Below, one piece after another: positions 1 through 5,711 of a DNA stretch of 21,977 nt (the stretch's first letter is position 1; each line of letters begins with the position of its first letter). The DNA comes from UBA12079 sp964608745 (GTDB lineage: Bacteria; Patescibacteriota; Minisyncoccia; Phycocordibacterales; UBA12079). Both the position numbers and the translations under genes were made by a program. The DNA is taken from positions 1 through 21,977 of the forward strand of contig CAZSPC010000013.1 of the NCBI GenBank assembly GCA_964608745.1, in the 5' to 3' direction. The notes beneath the pieces are model-generated. The model was given only the letters and a program-made list of their open reading frames with translations. It did not search any database and was not told the DNA's origin.

Positions 1-8
1 ATAAAATT

Positions 9-854
9 ATGTCAGGTCTAAAAGAAAAAATGGAAAGATTTAATAAAAGGTGGTCTATAATTTCCAACGAAAGTGAGGAAGAGGCTTTTTCAAAGTTCAA
101 AACTCGTATTTTGAATATCTTTTCTGATATTGATAGACACCTTACAGACAGGAGTATCTCTACTTTCTGTCAATTTTATGGAATTACAGAAGAATGGGTA
201 ACTCATTTGTATGCAGACACAAGACAGAGCAAGAATGTTATAAACCGTTTAATTTCAGAAGATAAGCCTATTGAATTTTACAAAATTTTAGAAGTAATTT
301 TTAGTCTTGATATAACTTCCACTTTGGCTCGTGGAGGAGCGAAGTATGTTTATAGTGAAAATATATTATTTAATAAAGTTGTTGAAGCAATTGATTTTTC
401 AAATGTTGATGTTGCTATAACATCAAAAGATGAAGAGGTTATTTTTTATCCAGCAGGAGAAAAGATGTTAGACGAAGAATTAGTTGAAAAGCCACTTTCT
501 TTTTTACAGGAAAAATCATCTGAACACTTCATTGATGGGTTAAAATTTTACCAAGCAAAAAATTATGTTAAATCAGCCGAAAGTTTAAGACGGTCATCAG
601 AAGAATTTTTAAGAGAGAAATTGAGTAATTCAAAAGGATTACAGGCTAATATAAAACAAGTTCAAAGTGATTTGAAGAGTAATGGTAGTGATAGTAGTGT
701 AAGAAATATAATTTTTTCTACATTAAATTATCTTGATACTTATTTTAACGATAACAGTAAGCATAACGATGGAGATATAGACGAAGGCGAATGTGAATTT
801 TTAATTTATCAAACAGGACTTTTAATGAGGTATATAAATAAAGTTGTTCAATAA
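9..854 (+). CDS. Unknown helical protein, possible HEPN-like C-terminus; first gene of a defence-like operon
   Basis: I do not recognise this 281-residue protein. It looks soluble and mostly helical, with no signal peptide or membrane segment. The C-terminal third (about residues 165-281) has the helical pattern of HEPN/DUF4145-like domains: a helix with SAESLRRSSEEFLREKL, then NDNSKHND, then a closing helix ending MRYINKVV. The usual catalytic Arg of an RX4-6H motif is absent, because Asn holds that place before the His, so RNase activity is doubtful. The next gene starts 4 nt after its stop, which indicates co-transcription. The ATG at 9 is the first in frame, but no stop is visible upstream, so the gene may begin before the window. 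The existence of the gene is secure; the HEPN suggestion is an inference from pattern only. Confidence 0.8.
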   Translation: MSGLKEKMERFNKRWSIISNESEEEAFSKFKTRILNIFSDIDRHLTDRSISTFCQFYGITEEWVTHLYADTRQSKNVINRLISEDKPIEFYKILEVIFSLDITSTLARGGAKYVYSENILFNKVVEAIDFSNVDVAITSKDEEVIFYPAGEKMLDEELVEKPLSFLQEKSSEHFIDGLKFYQAKNYVKSAESLRRSSEEFLREKLSNSKGLQANIKQVQSDLKSNGSDSSVRNIIFSTLNYLDTYFNDNSKHNDGDIDEGECEFLIYQTGLLMRYINKVVQ

Positions 855-858
855 GACT

Positions 859-1734
859 ATGTTTAATTTTGATATAAACGATTATGAAAATATAGATGGA
901 TTAAAGCGTCTTTGGGACGGAGATGAGCCTTTTCTTGTTCCTGTATTTTTCAATAAATCTGTTTTAGTTCGTTATTTGTTTGACCCTAAATATAATATAG
1001 TTTTTTCATCAGAGACATACGGGACTATATTTTTTCAAGACGAATGGGATATTTCTTTTGGAATAAATCCTAACGGAAAAATTATATTTTGGCTCGGAGA
1101 CTTAAAAGAATTGCCAGAAAATGAACAAAAGTATTTAGTCAGTGAAAATACAAATTCTGACCACAACATTACATCTGAATTTTATGATAGTCAGATAAAT
1201 TGTGTTTTTTCAGAGCCAACAATGGAGGTTGGTATTATTGCACAGAAAATTAAATTAAATTCCTTGATTAAAGATAAATTTGGTTTTAATTTATTCAAAA
1301 GTAATATAGAAAATGTAGACGGCTTATTTGAGGAGTTTAGTAAATATAAAAAAATAATTTTTGGCGGAATTGATGATTTTAAGTGTTCAATAAGTGATTG
1401 GAATGAAATTCTTGCGGAAGATATAAACCTAAACAATCTTAAAAAGGTTTTAAGAGATAATGGTATTGATTTTGATAATGAGTTAGGTTCTGTAAAAATT
1501 TTTGAATTATTTATAGAAAAAATACTGGAAAAAGAAAAAGATTTAATAAAACCTTATTTTATACTTTATAATTTAAGAACTTGGGCAAGTCACTCAAATA
1601 CAGAGGATAAATATAATAAGTCTATGGAATTTCTTGGTATAGAAGAAGATAAATATGCTGAGTATGAATTTATTTACAAAAGTTTATTAAATGAGGTTTA
1701 TGAATTTCACGAATTGTTAATTAAAGAAATATGA
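859..1734 (+). CDS. HEPN-domain protein with RX4H motif, putative RNase or toxin of the cassette
   Basis: This acidic, soluble protein has about 291 residues. An earlier TTG at 844 is in frame, but the ATG at 859 lies just after the upstream stop and is the better start. Near the C-terminus (residues ~235-265) is LYNLRTWASHSNTEDKY. It contains R-T-W-A-S-H, an RX4H motif placed between two long helices, as in HEPN ribonucleases. The N-terminal half is beta-rich and has WLGDLKELPENEQKYL followed by SDHNITSEFY; it could be a sensing domain, but I cannot name it. HEPN proteins act as RNases in abortive infection and toxin systems, and the adjacent nuclease gene fits such a role. Its stop overlaps the next start by 4 nt (ATGA), so the two are translationally coupled. 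The HEPN call rests on the motif and the helical setting. Confidence 0.75.
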   Translation: MFNFDINDYENIDGLKRLWDGDEPFLVPVFFNKSVLVRYLFDPKYNIVFSSETYGTIFFQDEWDISFGINPNGKIIFWLGDLKELPENEQKYLVSENTNSDHNITSEFYDSQINCVFSEPTMEVGIIAQKIKLNSLIKDKFGFNLFKSNIENVDGLFEEFSKYKKIIFGGIDDFKCSISDWNEILAEDINLNNLKKVLRDNGIDFDNELGSVKIFELFIEKILEKEKDLIKPYFILYNLRTWASHSNTEDKYNKSMEFLGIEEDKYAEYEFIYKSLLNEVYEFHELLIKEI

Positions 1735-3068
1735 AAATAACACAACAGCAAAAAGAAAAAATTGAACAATATCTAAAACTTTTCAACAAAGAAAGTGATG
1801 TTACTGACAAAAATAATGGTTCTTTACCATACACAGAATTTGACGAAAAAAGAGAGAAAGCAATACCAGAAATGAAAAAAGTTGTAGATGGTTTTTTGTC
1901 TAACGAGTTATCTTTGAAAGATTTTAAGGAAAAGAGCGGAAGACTTGCCCTTGATTATAACTACTGGGGATTTACAGGAATGAGCGGACAAATGCAACTT
2001 AATCAATATGCTAATAATTTTTCTGATGATACAGAAGCAATAAGAATGTTACAAAATGCTATTACTCTACCAAAAGATAAGAAAGAGGCAAAACAAAAAA
2101 TAAATAAATTGGGTAGTTATTTAAGAGATATTCGTTCTAATGCAGAAACAACCAGAGGTTTACCTTGGGATAGACAAGCACTTCTTCTTTCGTATTTTTG
2201 GGAAATTCAAGCACCAGAGAAATTTCCTATTTTCTATAAAGCCAGTAGAGATGTTTTGTCTGAATTAGGTTTTGATTTAGAAAACCACGATACACACGGA
2301 GACGAATACTTGGCTTTTGCTAACTTAATAGAAGAAATAAATAATCTTATTCAAGACTTAGGTGTAAAAGATAATCACCCGATTTGGTTTGTAGAACATA
2401 TTTTATGGTCTGTTAAAGTAAAAAGCACACCAGAGAAAGAAGAGGTTAAGAAAGAAAAAATAGAAAAGCGAGAAGTTGTTTTCTCTTCAAGTAGTTGGTT
2501 ACCTGCTATCGTATCTGATTTGTCTGACTTAGCGAAAAATAAAGAAACAGACTGGTCAAAAGAAAAAGGAGTTAAGCCAGAAAAAGCCTTTGAAACAAAA
2601 TTGAGATATATTTTCACTTTACTTGGATATGATGTAACAGAACTTGGACAAGGAACAGGAAGAGAGCCAGATGGTATTGCTCGTTCATTACAACCTCAAA
2701 ACGGATACTACGCTATTGTTTACGACGCAAAGGCTCGTGAAAATGGATATAGTTTAGGAACAGATGATAGAAGTATTATTGAATATATACAAAAGAAAAA
2801 ACGAGAATTAGAAAGACAAAGAATATCAAAAATGTATTTTGTAATAATCTCTTCTGAATTTTCAGATAACCAAACAATGACTGAGGCTGTTAGAAATATA
2901 TATAGAATGACGCAAACACCAGTTATTTTACTAAGAGCAGAAGATTTGATGTTCATTACCGAAGAAAAACTTAGAAATGTTGAAATAGACCACACACTCT
3001 TGGAAGATTTATTCTTAGAGTTTGGGTTACTTACCCGAGATAAGATATTAGGTGTTCTTGGGGCTTAA
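1731..3068 (+). CDS. FokI-like PD-(D/E)XK restriction endonuclease
   Basis: This 445-residue protein has two parts joined by a Lys/Glu-rich linker (about 231-248). The C-terminal domain (~255-445) closely follows the FokI cleavage domain. It has E288 in the first helix, the catalytic pair in REPDG (D314), then VYDAK (D332, K334), then NGYSLGTDDRSIIEYIQ, a core strand YFVIISSEF, and a VILLRAEDL strand matching FokI's VLSVEEL. All PD-(D/E)XK residues are present, so it should cut DNA. The N-terminal part (~1-230) is helical and includes LPWDRQALLLSYFWEIQAPEKFPIFYK; it is probably the specificity or sensing part and its fold is unknown to me. No methyltransferase lies beside it, so it may be a modification-dependent or abortive nuclease instead of a classic type IIS enzyme. 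It overlaps the preceding gene by 4 nt. Confidence 0.85.
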   Translation: MKITQQQKEKIEQYLKLFNKESDVTDKNNGSLPYTEFDEKREKAIPEMKKVVDGFLSNELSLKDFKEKSGRLALDYNYWGFTGMSGQMQLNQYANNFSDDTEAIRMLQNAITLPKDKKEAKQKINKLGSYLRDIRSNAETTRGLPWDRQALLLSYFWEIQAPEKFPIFYKASRDVLSELGFDLENHDTHGDEYLAFANLIEEINNLIQDLGVKDNHPIWFVEHILWSVKVKSTPEKEEVKKEKIEKREVVFSSSSWLPAIVSDLSDLAKNKETDWSKEKGVKPEKAFETKLRYIFTLLGYDVTELGQGTGREPDGIARSLQPQNGYYAIVYDAKARENGYSLGTDDRSIIEYIQKKKRELERQRISKMYFVIISSEFSDNQTMTEAVRNIYRMTQTPVILLRAEDLMFITEEKLRNVEIDHTLLEDLFLEFGLLTRDKILGVLGA

Positions 3069-3075
3069 AATAAAA

Positions 3076-4098
3076 ATGTATCTAAAAGATAAACAGTATT
3101 ATATTGACCTCTACGATAAACATACTGTTGAGATGTGCCGAGAAATAGAAAAAGAATTTAGAAACACAGGAAATGAAATTGCTGAAATTTGGGGAGAGTA
3201 TCTTCGGGAAGTAAAACTCTATACGACAAAAGGAGAAAGATATTTGGATAAAGATAGAACGATTGAAGAATGGGAGCAAAAAGACCGAGAAAAAGATGAT
3301 TTATTTAATTCTGCTACTGCTCCTAAAAATATCTGTTGCTTAACCTGTGGCAGTGAATTATACGAAATCTCAAAAGACTTACACGATTTTAGTTCAAACA
3401 ACAAAATAAGAATTTTGTTTATGTATGAATGTCCGAATAAATGTCTCCCCAGAAGAGCCTTTTTTGATGATGGTAGCGAGTGGCAAGCCAAACCTCGCTT
3501 ATGCCCTGAATGTAGGCTTAAATTGGCAATTTCGCACAAAAAAGAGCCTAATAAGATAATAACTACCGAAACTTGTAGTAGTTGCGGTTATAAAGATGTA
3601 GATGTTTTAGAATTGACTTCTAAAAGAAAATCTAAGGTTGATAAGAACTTTGCGAAAGATAGAGAAAGATTTTGTATTTCTGAAAAAGAGGGTTTGGATT
3701 ATCTCGGGCAAAAAACAAATATGGAGTTGTTTTATGAGAAATACAAAGACGAAGAGGACAACAAAGAAAAATACAAAAAATTAGAGAAGTTAGAAAAATT
3801 AACTTTCGTTCAGTTAAAAAACAAATTATCTACCATTTTAGAAGAAAAGAAATTTATTTGTTTAGATTTTGGTAAACCAGAGATTGAAAAAGACATAAAG
3901 ATAGATTTTACAACCCAAGATAGCAAAGATGGAAGAAAACCAATGGAAAGCGAGGCTGATTTGAAAAGTATCTTAAAAAAGATGCTCAAAGAAACAAATT
4001 GGAGGCTTGTAAACAATGATGTTGGTTATAAATTAGGTATTTTATCTGGAAGACTAAGAGGATATGAAAACAAAGAAGATTTACTGAAATTGGTGTAA
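3076..4098 (+). CDS. Protein with two zinc ribbons, function unknown; last gene of the defence-like operon
   Basis: This protein has 340 residues from the ATG at 3076, 7 nt after the nuclease stop. A GTG at 3052 is in frame but would overlap the nuclease gene and is less likely. The centre holds two Cys4 clusters: C88/C91 with C119/C123, and C143/C146 with C167/C170, the last as CSSCGYKD. These look like zinc ribbons, which commonly bind DNA, RNA or protein partners. The N-terminus is helical and charged. The C-terminal half is Lys/Glu-rich with a probable coiled coil around residues 215-255 (runs of KEKYKKLEKLEKL). No catalytic motif is evident. Its position suggests a recognition or adaptor partner of the FokI-like nuclease, but that is inference from context alone. 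Confidence 0.75.
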   Translation: MYLKDKQYYIDLYDKHTVEMCREIEKEFRNTGNEIAEIWGEYLREVKLYTTKGERYLDKDRTIEEWEQKDREKDDLFNSATAPKNICCLTCGSELYEISKDLHDFSSNNKIRILFMYECPNKCLPRRAFFDDGSEWQAKPRLCPECRLKLAISHKKEPNKIITTETCSSCGYKDVDVLELTSKRKSKVDKNFAKDRERFCISEKEGLDYLGQKTNMELFYEKYKDEEDNKEKYKKLEKLEKLTFVQLKNKLSTILEEKKFICLDFGKPEIEKDIKIDFTTQDSKDGRKPMESEADLKSILKKMLKETNWRLVNNDVGYKLGILSGRLRGYENKEDLLKLV

Positions 4099-4109
4099 TT
4101 TTGGAGAAC

Positions 4110-4249
4110 TTACCTAATATAACTTAATATATTCCGTAAAATTATTTCACATAAGGTAAGATTAGGTAATATATTCTTTCACATAACTTAACATAACTTA
4201 ATATATTCTCTTAAATTTCTTCACTTTACCTAACATAACCTAATATATT
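4110..4249 (+). repeat. Cluster of AT-rich imperfect repeats downstream of the cassette
   Basis: Three direct copies of a ~24 bp motif of the form TTAACnTAACTTAATATATT occur at 4110-4133, 4182-4207 and 4225-4249. A fourth copy at 4155-4175 has its first half inverted but keeps the AATATATT end. Copies are about 20-25 bp apart, with short spacers rich in TTTCAC. They follow the last cassette gene immediately. They could be an operator array, an iteron-like cluster or a junction scar. The short units and unequal spacers do not fit a CRISPR array. Confidence 0.6.
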
Positions 4250-4277
4250 TCTTGTTTTTTTCATAAAATAACCATAA

Positions 4278-4361
4278 TTAAGTCGTTTCTAATTCAGAAA
4301 TAATCTGCAATAACTCCAATTCTTTAATAATTTGGTTAAACTCTATTCCTGTTAAGTCCAC
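4278..4361 (-). pseudogene. Possible C-terminal remnant of a lost gene
   Basis: On the minus strand a 27-codon frame ends at a TAA at 4278-4280. It reads as a plausible amphipathic helix (VDLTGIEFNQII, then KELELLQIISELETT). It begins at a GTG inside the arm of the tmRNA terminator and has no ribosome binding site. It may be the tail of a gene deleted when the cassette was inserted, or simply chance coding. Otherwise I see nothing in 4250-4357. Confidence 0.2.
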
Positions 4362-4405
4362 AATACAAAAAACACTGACGTTTTGTCAGTGTTTTTGTAT
4401 TGTGG
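4358..4405 (-). terminator. Intrinsic terminator of tmRNA, symmetric in both directions
   Basis: An inverted repeat of about 21 bp has the core AAAACACTGAC, a short loop and GTCAGTGTTTTT, with outer arms CCACAATAC and GTATTGTGG. It starts directly at the tmRNA 3' end on the minus strand. A/T tracts within both arms would allow termination in either direction, which also insulates tmRNA from the + strand cassette. Confidence 0.85.
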
Positions 4406-4791
4406 AAGTGATGGGAATCGAACCCATGTCCAAACAAAGTTTTTAAATGAGTCTACAAAGTGTATTTTATTTTTTGACCCGAAGGTTGTTTAAAGAAAGT
4501 AAGTAATAAACAAACAAAACCTTAAATTCTCGATCTCTTTAATTTTGGAATTAAGTCAGAGAAATCTTATTTCCTAGTTTGACATATATAACAATCAATC
4601 TGTGTCTCAAACAATCAGCAGATTGGCCGCCAGCTTTAAGCTAAAGCTAATGCTGGAGCAAAGTATGGTGAAACCATAGCTTTTGCTTTTTGTGACAAGT
4701 TTGCACTTATCTTTGCAGGCCTATTAACGAGTTACCTAGCTCGACTTTGCACATATAAAAATGATTTTATTTGTCTAAGCCTGTCACCCCC
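4403..4791 (-). ncRNA. ssrA: Transfer-messenger RNA (tmRNA)
   Basis: tmRNA rescues stalled ribosomes with SmpB. Read on the minus strand, the 5' end GGGGGUGACAGGC pairs with the 3' CACUUCC in a 7 bp acceptor stem with two G·U pairs. The T arm is GGACATGGGTTCGATTCCCA. CCA is not encoded, because ACA follows the acceptor strand. The tag reading frame starts at the resume codon GCA (4702-4704), runs 22 codons and stops with TAA at 4636-4638. The tag begins ANLSQKAK, continues AMVSPYFA and ends PALALA. The length of ~389 nt is normal for one-piece tmRNA, and the regions after the tag can form the usual pseudoknots. smpB lies upstream on the same strand, separated by a GIY-YIG gene. Confidence 0.95.
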
Positions 4792-4795
4792 CTAA

Positions 4796-4839
4796 AACAT
4801 TTTATTTTCTAAAATTTTAATTTTAGAAAATAAAATGTT
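4796..4839. repeat. Perfect 21 bp palindrome next to the tmRNA 5' end
   Basis: The left arm (4796-4816, starting AACATTTTATTTTC) is the exact reverse complement of 4819-4839, with a 2-nt centre. It is almost pure A/T. It ends 5 bp from the tmRNA 5' end, and on the minus strand it contains a TAAAAT sequence that could be the tmRNA -10 box. A smaller palindrome (4835-4850, ATGTTCG-GG-CGAACAT) bridges it to the next one. Confidence 0.8.
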
Positions 4840-4845
4840 CGGGCG

Positions 4846-4910
4846 AACATCTAGTAAATTTTTTATATTTTACCTAATAAAGGTAAAATATAAAAAATTT
4901 ACTAGATGTT
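4846..4910. repeat. Perfect 30 bp palindrome with 5-nt loop, downstream of the GIY-YIG gene
   Basis: The left arm 4846-4875 (AACATCTAGTAAATTTTTTA then TATTTTACCT) is the exact reverse complement of 4881-4910, with loop AATAA. It begins exactly at the GIY-YIG stop codon, so it would form a very stable hairpin at the mRNA 3' end and could separate the smpB operon from tmRNA. Such perfect long arms in AT-rich DNA indicate selection or recent duplication, not chance. Confidence 0.85.
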
Positions 4911-5213
4911 TTAGCCATAAACACTTAATGCTTTAGATGAGTGACACTTTTTATTATTTTTTTCAAGGTACTTTTTTAAATTTTTTTTCTTGAATCTGCC
5001 TGACCACAAGCTTTTCAAAAATCTTTCTCTGTTAAATGCTTCAGCTTTATCTATAAATTGTTCAGAATGTATCAGAACCAAAGGTCTTCTATGTTTAGTT
5101 GTCTTAACCCAACCTTTGTTATGGCGTTTTATTCTATCTTCTAAATTTTTTGTGCATCCAACATATAACGTACTATCTTTTTTGCTGTATAGAATGTAAA
5201 TAAAATAATTCAT
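4911..5213 (-). CDS. GIY-YIG family endonuclease (small single-domain type)
   Basis: This 100-residue single-domain GIY-YIG protein is of the YhbQ/UPF0213 type. The family signature reads FIYILYS in place of GIY and LYVG (residues 16-19) in place of YIG. It is followed by R27 in DRIKRHN, HRRPLVLIH, and the catalytic Glu E63 in NRERFLKSL, so the active site looks complete. The C-terminus is a Lys-rich tail. It starts 2 nt after the smpB stop and so belongs to the smpB operon; its stop touches the 30 bp palindrome. Members of this family are standalone nucleases with poorly known roles. Mobile origin is possible, but there is no flanking evidence apart from the palindromes. Confidence 0.9.
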   Translation of the reverse strand: MNYFIYILYSKKDSTLYVGCTKNLEDRIKRHNKGWVKTTKHRRPLVLIHSEQFIDKAEAFNRERFLKSLWSGRFKKKNLKKYLEKNNKKCHSSKALSVYG

Positions 5214-5215
5214 AA

Positions 5216-5665
5216 TTAAAAACTTCTTTTTACTTCACGATCTATATCTCTTTGGATATCTTTCTTTTTAATTTTTTCTCTCTTATCAAATTGCTTTTTC
5301 CCCTTCACAACAGCTACTTCAACCTTTATTTTATTACCACCAGTATACACTGAAATAGGTATAATTGTCAAGCCTTTTTTTGCTTCAAATTCTGCCAATT
5401 TACCAATTTCTTTCTTAGTTAAAAGTAATTTTCGGTTTCTTTCCTGATCATATCCTTTTGGTGTGTTGGCTGGCTGATAAGGAGGTATTTTGACATTCAA
5501 TAAAAACGCTTCGTTACCTCTTATTGTAATATGTCCGCTTTCTATATTTCCTTTTTTGTTCTTCAAAGATTTTACTTCATATCCAAAAAGCTCGATTCCG
5601 GCATCGAATTTTTCTAGAATTTCATAATTAAATGCCGCTTTTTTGTTTTTTATTAGGGTTGGCAT
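5216..5665 (-). CDS. smpB: SsrA-binding protein SmpB
   Basis: SmpB binds tmRNA and brings it to stalled ribosomes. This 149-residue form is typical in length. It shows the family pattern throughout: NKKAAFNYEILEKFDAGIEL, GYEVKSLKNKKGNI, FLLNVKIPPYQPAN, RNRKLLLTKKEI, GLTIIPISVY, then KVEVAVVKGKKQFDKREKIK with a basic C-terminal tail that would sit in the mRNA channel. The reading frame is open further upstream to 5800, but that part runs antisense through ftsH. The ATG at 5665 gives the standard N-terminus. A TATATT box lies 6 nt upstream of this ATG, so the transcript is probably leaderless. It is divergent from ftsH and is followed by the GIY-YIG gene and tmRNA on the same strand. Confidence 0.96.
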   Translation of the reverse strand: MPTLIKNKKAAFNYEILEKFDAGIELFGYEVKSLKNKKGNIESGHITIRGNEAFLLNVKIPPYQPANTPKGYDQERNRKLLLTKKEIGKLAEFEAKKGLTIIPISVYTGGNKIKVEVAVVKGKKQFDKREKIKKKDIQRDIDREVKRSF

Positions 5666-5671
5666 GGTTAA

Positions 5672-5703
5672 AATATAACATTTATTTTGATTTTGTGTAT
5701 AAT
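5672..5703. promoter_or_regulatory. Divergent promoter region for smpB and ftsH
   Basis: A TATAAT at 5698-5703 (+) lies 8 nt before the ftsH ATG. On the minus strand TATATT (5677-5672) lies 6 nt before the smpB ATG. Both place the transcription start at or next to the start codon. No convincing -35 box is visible for either. Confidence 0.55.
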
Positions 5704-5711
5704 ATTCGTAT

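Noticed and set aside
844..858. TTG start for the second cassette gene
   Set aside because: It would overlap the first gene; the in-frame ATG at 859 lies just after the upstream stop.
3052..3075. GTG start for the zinc-ribbon gene
   Set aside because: It overlaps the nuclease gene by 17 nt and adds 8 residues of no clear value; the ATG at 3076 is 7 nt after the stop.
4110..4249. CRISPR array
   Set aside because: The units are short, AT-rich, imperfect, partly inverted and unevenly spaced, and no cas genes are present.
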